Source: an uncultured Clostridia bacterium (GTDB lineage: Bacteria; Bacillota; Clostridia; Oscillospirales; CAG-272). Taken from it: 64,000 nucleotides of DNA. Made by a program: the position numbers and the translations under genes. Below, in pieces: positions 1-6,424 of this stretch (positions are counted from its first letter, which is position 1; each line of letters starts with the position of its first letter). The notes below the pieces were generated by a model, which worked only from the letters and a program-made list of their open reading frames with translations, made no database searches and was not told where the DNA came from. Location of the stretch: positions 124,001 to 188,000 of the forward strand of contig CAOKAC010000001.1 of assembly GCA_948466345.1 (NCBI GenBank). Direction: 5' to 3'.

Positions 1-130
1 ACAAGTCGGCATCCCGTAAGTTGGCATCCCGTAAGTTGGCGCACCGTAAGTCGGCGCGTACTCCTGCCGAATCTCCATTCAGCCACTTTTTATGTAGTTC
101 TAGTATCTCATTTATTTTTGTTTGTTCCAT
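1..130 (-). CDS. Pentapeptide-repeat protein, N-terminal part (runs off left edge)
   Basis: Read on the minus strand from ATG at 130 with an AAGGAGAG ribosome site, this encodes a 26-residue amphipathic start (MEQTKINEILELHKKW...) followed by A(D/N)LR(C/D) units, the pentapeptide-repeat signature. The 15-bp tandem DNA repeat at positions 3-60 is therefore coding. The rest lies outside the window. Pentapeptide proteins fold as a right-handed beta-helix; some protect DNA gyrase, but most have no known role. It sits directly downstream of the rep gene and may be cotranscribed. The repeat class is clear; the function is unknown. Confidence 0.75.
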   Translation of the reverse strand, partial: MEQTKINEILELHKKWLNGDSAGVRADLRCANLRDANLRDADL

Positions 131-212
131 TTTTTCTCTCCTTATTCATCCATAAAGCTTACCTGATACTTTTCCCGCGGATCCTTTTCTATCCATTTCT
201 TCCTTCCCCCCC

Positions 213-1127
213 TCAATCTGTGATCCAGTCGTCTGCGTTCCAATCCGGAGGATCTCCTCCCGACCTGTACATTATGACGGACAGATACCAATGTCCGTTG
301 TATTCGTTGTATTTGGGATATGCCCTTACAAACCGATACCCCCGGTATCGTCTTTCCCAAAACTCCCGATCATCTATACGCTGCGTTGCCATGCGTTCTA
401 CAGTGCGGCGGGACACTTTCCCATCCTTGACCTTTATATCTGGCCTTTCAAGATTGCGCGAACGTCCAAAACGTTTAAATCCCTGTGGATCCTTTGACAT
501 ATATCTTGCAGCCGCCTCCGGTCCAAATCGTTCCGGTTGATAGGTATTACAATTGACACGCACTCCCTCTCCCCACAGATTTTCCATTTCCCGGGTGGAA
601 AGCCCTCCAGTGACGAACATATGAAAGTGCCAGTTTATACGCCCGCACAGCTTCCCGGTTTTATATGTCACCTTCTCAATTGCATACATGTACTTAAACG
701 GTTTCTCTAATTTACTAAGCTCTTTCTGCAGTTTGTCTATAGAAGCAGCGATATAGCTATTATTTGGAATGTCCAACAATAACGCCCGAGCAGATGCAAG
801 TTCCTTTTCCAGCCGTTTATATTTACCTGCCCGATGGTTTTTAACCCGTCTGAAATAGTTTTGAACATCCCTTCGGGCTTGTTCTTCGCTTTGCGGGGCA
901 TCTTCTGGTTTGTAAGTAGGATGCAGCAGATAATCTGTTTCGTTAAAATTTGCATTCGCCCAGTGTACAAGTTTTTTGGCTGCCTGTGCCTGATTATATT
1001 TCTTTTGCGCCTCAGTGCTTGGTTTTGTCTTCGGTGCACGCTGTGGCATACGCCGCCCATCCGAAAGCACAGGAAAAAAGTCCGCTTCCAAAAGAGGCCC
1101 GGAACGTATTCTTTTTTCTCTTTGCAT
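213..1127 (-). CDS. HUH-endonuclease rolling-circle replication initiator (Rep)
   Basis: A 304-residue protein. Residues 167-169 (HFH in INWHFHMFVTGG) fit the metal-binding HUH motif, and Y209 in AARYMSKD fits the catalytic tyrosine motif (Y followed by K) of single-tyrosine HUH relaxases and Reps. Such proteins nick a double-strand origin and attach covalently to the 5' end. The first 140 residues are a basic, partly coiled-coil region. The start at 1127 follows GGAG with 6-nt spacing. It begins three bases after the preceding DUF6017-like gene ends, so the two form an operon. It could instead mobilise or replicate an integrative element. The nick site was not identified. Confidence 0.7.
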   Translation of the reverse strand: MQREKRIRSGPLLEADFFPVLSDGRRMPQRAPKTKPSTEAQKKYNQAQAAKKLVHWANANFNETDYLLHPTYKPEDAPQSEEQARRDVQNYFRRVKNHRAGKYKRLEKELASARALLLDIPNNSYIAASIDKLQKELSKLEKPFKYMYAIEKVTYKTGKLCGRINWHFHMFVTGGLSTREMENLWGEGVRVNCNTYQPERFGPEAAARYMSKDPQGFKRFGRSRNLERPDIKVKDGKVSRRTVERMATQRIDDREFWERRYRGYRFVRAYPKYNEYNGHWYLSVIMYRSGGDPPDWNADDWITD

Positions 1128-1130
1128 AGC

Positions 1131-1550
1131 TTACTCCGCAAAAAATTCCGGTAGATCCGCGCGAACATCGTTTTCCAATCGAGCAACAGCCTCAAATACC
1201 GCATTGTACAGCATAGTCCGCAGATACGTTTTTACAGCATCTACCCTATACGTCAATTTACGATATTTTCGGATAATTTCCTCCACATGTTCATGTTTCA
1301 GAAGCTCATACACCTGCTGCACATGATACGCCGGTAAGGTCTCCCGTCCAATTCTCACAGCGGCATCCCCTGGAAGCTGTGCCATTCCTGCCATAACCAT
1401 TGCAATCTGTTGGGCCATTTCACGATCTTCTGGTTTAAATGCCAAATCCTCGATCTGTTTTCTTGCCGCTTCATACAGCTCGACAAGACTTGGACAGAGA
1501 CTATGACTTATATCAGCGTTAAAATCTGTATTATATTTTGCATGATTCAT
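1131..1550 (-). CDS. DUF6017-like replication-associated protein
   Basis: A 139-residue protein. Residues from about 60 to 120 (IGRETLPAYHVQQVYELLKH..., then VKTYLRTMLYNAVFEA) resemble from memory the C-terminal DUF6017 domain of clostridial replication-initiator-A proteins, which has a pattern like AGDDFPAEVVKSRFLKL...YLLTALYNA. The N-terminal RepA-type winged helix is absent, so this is the C-terminal module as a free protein. ATG at 1550 follows AGGAGC. The stop is followed immediately by the Rep start. A helper role in replication is inferred from family resemblance and operon context. Confidence 0.5.
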   Translation of the reverse strand: MNHAKYNTDFNADISHSLCPSLVELYEAARKQIEDLAFKPEDREMAQQIAMVMAGMAQLPGDAAVRIGRETLPAYHVQQVYELLKHEHVEEIIRKYRKLTYRVDAVKTYLRTMLYNAVFEAVARLENDVRADLPEFFAE

Positions 1551-1658
1551 TTTGCAGCGCTCCTATTTATCTTTGTTTGGTTTTTATGGTTGATAAGATA
1601 CTATACAATACAAGGTCGCATGCAGGTGTTTTCTCACCTGCGAATTTGAATTCATATA

Positions 1659-1687
1659 TTGACTTCTCTGCGCCGCCGTGCTATACT
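1659..1687 (+). promoter_or_regulatory. Sigma-A promoter for a short plus-strand RNA
   Basis: TTGACT at 1659-1664, exactly 17 bases, then TATACT at 1682-1687. No protein gene follows. A strong intrinsic terminator ends the transcript about 70 bases later. Confidence 0.65.
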
Positions 1688-1693
1688 GAATAT

Positions 1694-1762
1694 GGTGTTG
1701 TTAGGCAGCGTGAGTGTTGTCCTGACTGGTCCATCCTTTGCGGAAAGGATGGACCTTTTTTT
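1694..1762 (+). ncRNA. Predicted counter-transcribed RNA opposite the rep-operon leader
   Basis: A transcript from the promoter at 1659-1687 would start near 1694 and end at a perfect 12-bp hairpin (GGTCCATCCTTT, loop GCGG, then the complement, 1728-1755) followed by seven T. It is about 69 nt, non-coding, and antisense to the untranslated leader of the minus-strand replication operon (start codon at 1550). Position and architecture match antisense RNAs that limit Rep synthesis in plasmids such as pT181 and pIP501. The RNA itself is a prediction. Confidence 0.5.
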
Positions 1763-1833
1763 CTTGCAATATCCATTCTGTGTGGCTATAATTCCTCCAC
1801 AAGTCCTTTTTGAAACAAATTCCTTCATTATAT

Positions 1834-1862
1834 TATATACGAGTATATCCCTCTCACTCCAA
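1834..1862 (-). promoter_or_regulatory. Possible promoter of the replication operon
   Basis: On the minus strand TTGGAG (1862-1857), 17 bases, then TATATA (1839-1834), with an overlapping TATAAT at 19 bases. It would give a leader of about 275 nt spanning the antisense RNA locus. The -35 overlaps the last codons of the small peptide gene. Confidence 0.35.
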
Positions 1863-1973
1863 ATGAAGCAGAACCATCAATCTGCTGATTCCAAGACAGA
1901 ACGCCCATCCAAGTCCCCACATTGCCGCTGATTGTACCAGTACCGTTCCTGCCCTTTTTATTTTCCTTTTCAT
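1854..1973 (-). CDS. 39-residue membrane peptide, coupled to the LRR gene
   Basis: ATG at 1973 follows GGAGG CGGCGTGAA, where the ribosome site is formed by the last codons of the leucine-rich-repeat gene, so translation is probably coupled. The peptide begins MKRKIKRAG and then has one hydrophobic helix (VLVQSAAMWGLGWAFCLGIS). This positive-inside single-span design is typical of small membrane peptides of mobile elements. No family is recognised. It lies upstream of the antisense RNA but does not overlap it. Confidence 0.5.
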   Translation of the reverse strand: MKRKIKRAGTVLVQSAAMWGLGWAFCLGISRLMVLLHLE

Positions 1974-1974
1974 T

Positions 1975-2679
1975 TCACGCCGCCTCCAATATCCCAAGCT
2001 CTCTTAGATTGTGTATAAGCTGCTCGTACCCATACGCACCCTTTGTCAGTTCTATTACCTCCCGTATGGTACGCTTGTCCGATAAGGTAAGCCCATGTGT
2101 ACGGAGAAACTCTTCTGTCCCTTCCTGGCACGCTCCAGTCATAACCCTGTAAAACATGAAGTCCACAGGCGAATCAAGTGTGCAATCCTTGTATTGTTTT
2201 ACGCCTCTGTCCTCACATAGCTTAAATTCCAAATCCAGAACTGCAGACCGGGCATTCCGTCCATGTGCATAGAATCCATTCTTTTCCGCTATACAGCATT
2301 TTCTGCCAGTTTCAAAATACGCTGCACTGTAAACGACATATTCTCCTACACGATGGCAATGACCCAGTTCCATACAGCACCCGTCTATGCAGCGTACCGT
2401 ATGCTTTCCGTAATATGTTATGCTTGTCAGAGATTCGCACCAACAGAATGCATTATACCCTATGCCGGTAACGCTATTCGGTATATGTACGCTTGTCAGA
2501 GACTTGCAGCAATAGAATGCATTATACCCTATGCTGGTAACGCTATTCGGTATATGTACGCTTGTCAGAGATTCGCAGCAACGGAATGCACTATCTCCTA
2601 TAGCTGTATATCCGTATGGTATCACGCATATGCCGTTTTCTATATGTACATCATTGTCTGTAAAAATCTTGCGTTTCAT
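1975..2679 (-). CDS. BspA-type leucine-rich-repeat protein, cytoplasmic
   Basis: A 234-residue protein. Residues of about 25-100 hold three 23-residue LRR_5 (BspA-like) units of the type [18 protein letters not shown]. The last 90 residues ([19 protein letters not shown], then a helical tail) belong to no family I can name. There is no signal peptide or anchor, unlike most BspA proteins, so it is probably intracellular. The start at 2679 follows AAGGGATG. It lies in a minus-strand run of five genes (3677 to 1854). Function unknown. Confidence 0.6.
   Translation of the reverse strand: MKRKIFTDNDVHIENGICVIPYGYTAIGDSAFRCCESLTSVHIPNSVTSIGYNAFYCCKSLTSVHIPNSVTGIGYNAFCWCESLTSITYYGKHTVRCIDGCCMELGHCHRVGEYVVYSAAYFETGRKCCIAEKNGFYAHGRNARSAVLDLEFKLCEDRGVKQYKDCTLDSPVDFMFYRVMTGACQEGTEEFLRTHGLTLSDKRTIREVIELTKGAYGYEQLIHNLRELGILEAA
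2423..2629. repeat. 69-bp tandem repeat encoding the LRR units
   Basis: Three units starting at 2423, 2492 and 2561 (each begins CTTGTCAGAG), period exactly 69 bp, or 23 codons. Units 1 and 2 are nearly identical. Recent duplication of repeat units is likely. Confidence 0.85.
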
Positions 2680-2692
2680 ATTTGCATCCCTT

Positions 2693-2914
2693 CTATTGAT
2701 ATTTCCTTACCAAATGCATGGAAATCTTGCGTTTACCATACAAACGGTATGTTGTCTGATCCGTCGGATAAAGTGTGTATGTATATTGGTTCCAATTCGG
2801 ATATGCTTTAAAGGTTCCTATTGGTTTTCTCTCGTCTGCAGGAATTATATCTATCATACACGGTTCATTCCCTGTGCTCCTTTTCCCTATGTATCTGTAT
2901 TGATCCTCTTTCAT
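2693..2914 (-). CDS. Hypothetical 73-residue protein
   Basis: ATG at 2914 follows a purine-rich GGGAAAGAGAGA. The protein is rich in Tyr, Lys and Arg, contains a [13 protein letters not shown] stretch, and has no signal or membrane segment. I recognise no family. It lies between the HTH gene ending at 2932 and the LRR gene starting at 2679, in the same operon. Confidence 0.5.
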   Translation of the reverse strand: MKEDQYRYIGKRSTGNEPCMIDIIPADERKPIGTFKAYPNWNQYTYTLYPTDQTTYRLYGKRKISMHLVRKYQ

Positions 2915-2931
2915 TCTCTCTTTCCCTTTGT

Positions 2932-3204
2932 TTATACTCGCCCCATATGATCCACAAGCATTCTGGCTACATGTACAGTGCGGTATTTCTTTAACCTTCC
3001 TATATATGTGAACGGTACCTTTGCCCTACGTAGATTCTTCTCCGCGGTCTCTTTATGGCATCCCATATATTCCGCCAAATCCTTCACACTCATATTTAAA
3101 CCATATAGCTCCTTCATCTCGTTCGCATATTCGTCAACGAGCTTTTTTGTTTGTTGTATTGTCATTCCCAATGCACTAACTTTTCCATACACTATTTTTG
3201 GCAT
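2932..3204 (-). CDS. Excisionase-like HTH protein
   Basis: A 90-residue protein. Residues of about 39-85 (MSVKDLAEYMGCHKETAEKN, then a wing with RLKKYRTVHVARML) have the pattern of MerR/excisionase HTH_17 domains: helix-turn-helix, then a short wing read out from an Arg/Lys-rich strand. ATG at 3204 follows GGAGGAATAGATC. It could bend DNA for excision or regulate the operon. The pattern fits the family; the role is inferred. Confidence 0.5.
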   Translation of the reverse strand: MPKIVYGKVSALGMTIQQTKKLVDEYANEMKELYGLNMSVKDLAEYMGCHKETAEKNLRRAKVPFTYIGRLKKYRTVHVARMLVDHMGRV

Positions 3205-3260
3205 GATCTATTCCTCCATTTTATTTACTCATCTCACGCGCTAAATCTGTTTTGCAGATA

Positions 3261-3677
3261 TTATTGTTTTTGTTTATCCAAAGCATTTCTTTTTCGCATG
3301 GCTGCAGAAAACATATCCATAAAGTCAGATACAATAAAATCGCAGGCCTTTTCCTCCTCCTCAGATAATTGTGATTTTGTGCTTATGCTTGTTTCACTTA
3401 CTTTGATGTAGAGCGGGGTACCGCTTATCTTTGGGGGATTTGCCGTTCCCGCTTTCAGTGCATCAAAACGTTCCTTGGCTGCTTTGCGATCATTATGTAC
3501 GACCCCTGCTAATACAAGGCACTCATCGTTTTGTAAGTCTGTAATGCAATCGGGATCTGCTTCATCCGCTGCCACAATCATATATTGTGGTATTGAATGC
3601 ATTGCTGTACCGTCTGGCGCGCGTAGCATAGCCTCACCAGCATATACAAGTCTTTGGTTCTTTCTTAGTCGTACCAC
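3261..3677 (-). CDS. Hypothetical element protein, 138 residues
   Basis: A GTG start at 3677 is set by AAAAGGAG with 9-nt spacing. The protein starts with a basic segment, has an acidic centre (ADEADPDCITDLQNDE) and ends with a helical region (EEEEKACDFIVSDFMDMFS). No membrane segment or known motif. It is the first gene of the minus-strand run ending with the LRR protein and membrane peptide. Confidence 0.5.
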   Translation of the reverse strand: MVRLRKNQRLVYAGEAMLRAPDGTAMHSIPQYMIVAADEADPDCITDLQNDECLVLAGVVHNDRKAAKERFDALKAGTANPPKISGTPLYIKVSETSISTKSQLSEEEEKACDFIVSDFMDMFSAAMRKRNALDKQKQ

Positions 3678-3697
3678 TTCGCGGTCTCCTTTTTTTT

Positions 3698-3736
3698 ACA
3701 CAACTACTCAATTTTTTTCGAGCAGTTGTGTTTTTT
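3698..3736 (+). terminator. Hairpin with T-run upstream of the 138-residue gene
   Basis: ACACAACT...AGTTGTGT with an inner CTC/GAG pairing, followed by six T on the plus strand. No plus-strand gene precedes it. It may end an antisense RNA, or act in the 5' leader of the minus-strand gene whose ribosome site it abuts. Confidence 0.5.
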
Positions 3737-3762
3737 CTTGAATTTCTTGCTTGTCTGTGATA

Positions 3763-3963
3763 TTATGATTTTGATATATTGTTGAAAAGTTCTTCCACTG
3801 TACTTTTCAATGCCTTGGCTATCATAATGGCGGTGTCGGCTCTTGGTATCCTGTCACCATACTCATATCGTTGATAGCATCCCTCTGTTATATTGGCAAG
3901 CTGCGCAACTTCCACTTGCGTCAAGCCTGCTTTTTGTCGTATCCTTTTTAATTTTGTGTTCAA
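3763..3963 (-). CDS. XRE-family HTH regulator (array member 1)
   Basis: A Cro/CI-type HTH_3 domain of 66 residues, with core LKRIRQKAGLTQVEVAQLAN, recognition helix around EGCYQRYEYGDRIPR, and a last helix ending VEELFN. The TTG at 3963 is preferred because AAAGGGGA lies 8 nt upstream; the GTG at 3969 is too close. It is divergent from the XRE gene at 4073, with two copies of a palindrome between. Its 3' end shares 16 bases with the regulator ending at 4581. Autorepression is likely; the target is unknown. Confidence 0.75.
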   Translation of the reverse strand: MNTKLKRIRQKAGLTQVEVAQLANITEGCYQRYEYGDRIPRADTAIMIAKALKSTVEELFNNISKS

Positions 3964-3987
3964 TATCACCGTCCCCTTTCAAATTAT

Positions 3988-4044
3988 AACACGTCCATAT
4001 GTTCGTGTTACGGTTGCATTATAACACGTCCATATGTTCGTGTC
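3988..4044. promoter_or_regulatory. Twin palindromic operators between divergent XRE genes
   Basis: Two 22-bp copies (3988-4009 and 4023-4044) of AACACG-TCCATATGTT-CGTGT(T/C), each an imperfect palindrome centred on CATATG and 35 bp apart. They lie between the divergent XRE genes and overlap a minus-strand TATAAT at 3988-3983. This is the layout of a repressor-controlled switch. Confidence 0.7.
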
Positions 4045-4072
4045 AAGTGTTTTTTTTACGGAGTGTTTAAAA

Positions 4073-4273
4073 ATGTTTGACTTTGGTGAAAATCTAAAAG
4101 AAATTCGTACTTCTAAAAATCTTACTCAAAAGCAGCTTGCAATCTTAATAAACAGCACAGAACGCGGTATCCAGCGATATGAATCAGGCGAAAGAAAACC
4201 GAATTTTGATGCAATAATCGCACTTTGCAAGGCGCTACAAATATCTGCCGATGTGCTTTTGGGTCTAAAATAG
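4073..4273 (+). CDS. XRE-family HTH regulator (array member 2)
   Basis: A 66-residue HTH_3 protein starting MFDFGENLKEIR, with core TSKNLTQKQLAILINSTERG and RYESGERKPN. The start at 4073 follows GGAG at a good distance; the ATG at 4034 lies inside the operator and is rejected. It is opposite array member 1 in a cI/cro-like arrangement. The gene is essentially one DNA-binding domain with no effector domain. Confidence 0.75.
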   Translation: MFDFGENLKEIRTSKNLTQKQLAILINSTERGIQRYESGERKPNFDAIIALCKALQISADVLLGLK

Positions 4274-4317
4274 TCGTGTCAATACCCTTTATAGAAATTT
4301 TATTTTGAGGTTTTGTT

Positions 4318-4536
4318 ATGACTTTCCACGAACGTCTTGTTTATCTAAGAAAATCAAGGAATCTGACACAAAAACAAGTTTATGAATCCATTGAAATGTC
4401 AATGGTGGGTTACCAGCGTTATGAGTACGGAACACGCGAACCTGCTTATCAAAAACTTATCGCCCTCGCAGACTACTTTGATGTCTCTATCGATTACCTT
4501 GTCGGTCGTACGGACAAGCCCGATGTGAATAGGTAA
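4318..4536 (+). CDS. XRE-family HTH regulator (array member 3)
   Basis: A 72-residue HTH_3 domain with MTFHERLVYLRKSRNLTQKQ, the recognition region VGYQRYEYGTREPA, and the typical Clostridia ending DYFDVSIDYLVGRTDKP. Ribosome site GAGG 7 nt before ATG. It follows member 2 by 45 bp and could share its transcript. No effector domain is present. Confidence 0.75.
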   Translation: MTFHERLVYLRKSRNLTQKQVYESIEMSMVGYQRYEYGTREPAYQKLIALADYFDVSIDYLVGRTDKPDVNR

Positions 4537-4575
4537 TCGGCTATCCCTATTTTCCTTGACCTTTTCAAATGTTTT

Positions 4576-4591
4576 TGATATTATGATTTTG
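4576..4591. repeat. 16-bp junction repeat shared by two XRE 3' ends
   Basis: TGATATTATGATTTTG occurs here and at 3758-3773. Both copies cover the final Lys-Ser-stop codons and downstream bases of minus-strand XRE genes whose proteins otherwise differ. Confidence 0.75.
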
Positions 4592-4799
4592 TATGACTTA
4601 CTTTATCGTCAACTACTGCGAATAGTTGGCGATGGTTTCTTTGGAAGAGGTCTTCCAATTTGACAAGAACCTCATAGGATGGTTTTCGCTTTCCGGTTTC
4701 AAGCATTTGTATGGTCGATTTTGTTGTTCCTGTTTGCTCCGCAACATAATTGAGCGTCCAGTCCTTTTTTTCTCGCTCTTGTCTTAACATCAAGTACAT
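4581..4799 (-). CDS. XRE-family HTH regulator (array member 4)
   Basis: A 72-residue HTH_3 protein (MLRQEREKKDWTLNYVAEQT, then STIQMLETGKRKPS). ATG at 4799 follows AAAGGAGGAACA. Its promoter (TTGACA-17-TATACT, 4874-4846) overlaps that of the divergent XRE gene at 4887. Its last codons and downstream 16 bases match those of array member 1, although the protein bodies differ. Confidence 0.75.
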   Translation of the reverse strand: MYLMLRQEREKKDWTLNYVAEQTGTTKSTIQMLETGKRKPSYEVLVKLEDLFQRNHRQLFAVVDDKVSHTKS

Positions 4800-4821
4800 T
4801 GTTCCTCCTTTCTTTTGCTGC

Positions 4822-4874
4822 GTTCACTTTAAGTGAACTGCACATAGTATAATACACTTTAAGTGAACTGTCAA
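4822..4874. promoter_or_regulatory. Overlapping divergent promoters with operators
   Basis: The minus-strand promoter is TTGACA (4874-4869), 17 bases, TATACT (4851-4846). The plus strand has TATAAT at 4848-4853. GTTCACTTTAAGTGAAC (4822-4838) and its partial copy CACTTTAAGTGAAC (4855-4868) flank both -10 boxes, so one repressor could control both directions. Confidence 0.75.
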
Positions 4875-4886
4875 GGGGTTTTTGCT

Positions 4887-5117
4887 ATGTTTGATAAAAA
4901 ATTATTTGGTTTGCGATTGTCATCGATTAGAACCGCAAGAAAAATCACTCAACAAGAGTTAGCGGATGTTGTCGGGTTAAAAAAAACTGCAATTAGTATG
5001 ATTGAAAATGGTCAGCGCGCCGCTTCTATAGAAGTTATTTATGCTTTAGCAGATTATTTTGAAACCTCCATTGATTATTTAGTGTGTAGAACGGATGACT
5101 TCGAAAAACATTGCTAA
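4887..5117 (+). CDS. XRE-family HTH regulator (array member 5)
   Basis: A 76-residue HTH_3 protein starting MFDKKLFGLRLSSIR, with core ARKITQQELADVVGLKKTAI and end YFETSIDYLVCRTDD. ATG at 4887 follows AAGGGG; an upstream in-frame TTG lies inside the operator. It is divergent from array member 4. Its leader TGTCAAGGGGTTTTT recurs in front of the next two genes. Confidence 0.75.
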   Translation: MFDKKLFGLRLSSIRTARKITQQELADVVGLKKTAISMIENGQRAASIEVIYALADYFETSIDYLVCRTDDFEKHC

Positions 5118-5138
5118 CTGTCAAGAGGTTTTTAAAAA

Positions 5139-5369
5139 ATGTATCACAAAAATCATATTTTATCTGATAGGCTTAAAGAATTACGCAAAGAGCATAATCT
5201 AACACAATCCGATATTGGCGAAATACTCCATGTTAGCAAGGTACAGATCAGCGATATAGAAAAAGGCAAAAAGACAACTACTATAGATAATCTTGTTATA
5301 CTTGCTCAATATTTTAAAGTCTCTACCGATTATCTTTTAGGGCTATCAGATGATCGCGAGCATAAATAG
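5139..5369 (+). CDS. XRE-family HTH regulator (array member 6)
   Basis: A 76-residue HTH_3 protein (LKELRKEHNLTQSDIGEILH, then VQISDIEKGKKTTT, ending YFKVSTDYLLGLSDD). The leader TGTCAAGAGGTTTTT provides AAGAGG 10 nt from ATG. It follows member 5 by only 21 bp. No effector domain. Several paralogous single-domain regulators in a row suggest gene capture or duplication, not a regulatory cascade of one phage. Confidence 0.75.
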   Translation: MYHKNHILSDRLKELRKEHNLTQSDIGEILHVSKVQISDIEKGKKTTTIDNLVILAQYFKVSTDYLLGLSDDREHK

Positions 5370-5396
5370 GTATTTAGCATCACCATAAAAGCGTAA

Positions 5397-5411
5397 TGTC
5401 AAGAGGTTTTT
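5397..5411 (+). repeat. Recurring 15-bp leader TGTCAAGRGGTTTTT
   Basis: Copies at 4869-4883, 5119-5133 and 5397-5411 precede three consecutive XRE genes. In the first copy TGTCAA is also the complement of the -35 box of the divergent gene. In the other two there is no divergent gene, so the box seems to have been copied with the cassette. Confidence 0.7.
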
Positions 5412-5813
5412 ATGAGTTATAAAAATAATTTTGCTTCCCGTTTGTTAAACTGTCGTAAAGAAATGGGAATGTCTCAAAAAGCTTTAGCCGATATTCTTGG
5501 GGTTTCTGATGCTGCAGTTAATATGTTAGAAAAATCTAAGCGTTCACCCAGTTTTGAGGTATTGTGTGCCCTCGCAGACTACTTTGATGCGTCCAATTTA
5601 GAAGAAGGCATGTACCGGGTTGGGATAGATATTCCCGCAGGCGAGTATAAACTTACCACTACCAGCAAATTGGGTTATTTCTGTGTGTATGACAATTCCA
5701 GCGCTGAACGTCAAATTCAATCCAATAATAATTTTGAATCAAATGATTATATTACTGTTGTAAATGGTCAGTACTTGTTACTTAGTCGCTGTGTCGGCAG
5801 CCTTGCTCAATAA
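5412..5813 (+). CDS. XRE HTH fused to a DIPAGEY-type beta domain
   Basis: A 133-residue protein. Residues 1-64 are HTH_3 (LLNCRKEMGMSQKALADILG, then VSDAAVNMLEKSKRSPS). From about residue 67 it continues with GMYRVGIDIPAGEYKLTTT...ITVVNGQYLLLSR, a repeat-like beta module that I know mainly from secreted or lipid-anchored Bacillota proteins. No signal or membrane segment is present, so here the module should face the cytoplasm, perhaps as a sensor or oligomerisation domain. The join occurs where other array members have YFDVSIDYLLG, so a cassette fusion is plausible. AAGAGG precedes ATG by 5 nt. Confidence 0.65.
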   Translation: MSYKNNFASRLLNCRKEMGMSQKALADILGVSDAAVNMLEKSKRSPSFEVLCALADYFDASNLEEGMYRVGIDIPAGEYKLTTTSKLGYFCVYDNSSAERQIQSNNNFESNDYITVVNGQYLLLSRCVGSLAQ

Positions 5814-5814
5814 A

Positions 5815-5967
5815 TTAGATTTCTTTTCTGTCCGCCTCCTTTTTAATCCAATCATATAAGATTTGACAGATAAGACCGTTTTTGGTTCTTCCCTGTTTCT
5901 GTGCTTCAAGTACTAGCCAAGTGTTCAAGTTATATGGAATCCTCAATCCTATTCGTATCTTTTCCAT
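5815..5967 (-). CDS. Ribbon-helix-helix (Arc/CopG-like) regulator, 50 residues
   Basis: ATG at 5967 gives MEKIRIGLRIPYNLNTWLVL and ends WIKKEADRKEI. The short strand IRIGLRIP followed by two helices is the RHH fold. The 3' end abuts the convergent XRE-fusion gene (stop 5811-5813). It is backed by a consensus promoter (TTGACA-17-TATAAT) at 6041-6013. The ribosome site is weak (AGAAAG). Confidence 0.6.
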   Translation of the reverse strand: MEKIRIGLRIPYNLNTWLVLEAQKQGRTKNGLICQILYDWIKKEADRKEI

Positions 5968-5992
5968 TTCGTCATTTCTTTCTTTCTAGGTG

Positions 5993-6041
5993 GACAACCA
6001 CCTGATGCTAATATTATAGGTGGTTGTCATTGTGTTGTCAA
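5993..6041. promoter_or_regulatory. Promoter and operator of the 50-residue RHH gene
   Basis: Minus-strand TTGACA (6041-6036), 17 bases, TATAAT (6018-6013). An 11-bp inverted repeat, GACAACCACCT (5993-6003) and AGGTGGTTGTC (6018-6028), brackets the -10, consistent with autorepression. Confidence 0.75.
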
Positions 6042-6076
6042 TATTATTTTTGCACAATTATTTGTGATATAATATC

Positions 6077-6087
6077 GTCAAGTTGAC
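6077..6087. promoter_or_regulatory. Small operator before the 61-residue RHH gene
   Basis: GTCAAGTTGAC is a palindrome with a one-base centre. It lies between TATAAT (6068-6073) and the ribosome site AAAGGAGTG of the gene at 6105. Confidence 0.45.
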
Positions 6088-6104
6088 AAAGGAGTGACAC
6101 CATT

Positions 6105-6290
6105 ATGCCAAATGCACCACATAAACATCCACATTATGCCTTACGTATCCCAACAGAAACCATGGATAAATTAAAGTATATTGCTTCGTATAATGGACGT
6201 TCAGCAAACAAGGAAATTGAACAGCTAATTTTGGCACATATTAAATTGTTTGAAAGTCAACACGGCGAAATTACCTTCGATTCTCTTTGA
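6105..6290 (+). CDS. Ribbon-helix-helix regulator, 61 residues
   Basis: An Arc-like protein with the strand HYALRIPTETMDKL, then helices IASYNGRSANKEIEQLILAH, and an acidic tail. AAAGGAGTG lies upstream of ATG. It is divergent from the 50-residue RHH gene, and its 3' end overlaps the next minus-strand RHH gene by 20 bases. Confidence 0.7.
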   Translation: MPNAPHKHPHYALRIPTETMDKLKYIASYNGRSANKEIEQLILAHIKLFESQHGEITFDSL

Positions 6291-6408
6291 ATTTTGTAAG
6301 TACATCAAGAATCATCCCGTTAAAGCTCTGTCCTCTTCTATCCGCCTCCCGCTGTATCTGTTCTTTCAGATCAGTTGGTAGGCGGATTGTTGTTTGCTCT
6401 CGATTCAT
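6271..6408 (-). CDS. Ribbon-helix-helix regulator, 45 residues
   Basis: ATG at 6408 gives MNREQTTIRLPTDLKEQIQR followed by an RRGQSFNGMIL helix, a minimal RHH domain. The first seven residues and 23 bases are identical to the RHH gene at 6880-7062. The gene is shorter than many annotation cut-offs. Confidence 0.65.
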   Translation of the reverse strand: MNREQTTIRLPTDLKEQIQREADRRGQSFNGMILDVLTKFKENRR

Positions 6409-6424
6409 TTGCGTCTCCTCCTGT

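Noticed and set aside
3..60. 15-bp tandem repeat as non-coding iteron
   Set aside because: It reads in frame as pentapeptide units from an ATG with a ribosome site at 130.
1694..1973. Second type I toxin-antitoxin pair (39-aa peptide plus short RNA)
   Set aside because: The RNA does not overlap the peptide gene or its mRNA start; rep-leader control fits better.
2423..2629. Possible CRISPR-like repeats
   Set aside because: The 69-bp period has no spacers and codes for LRR units in frame.
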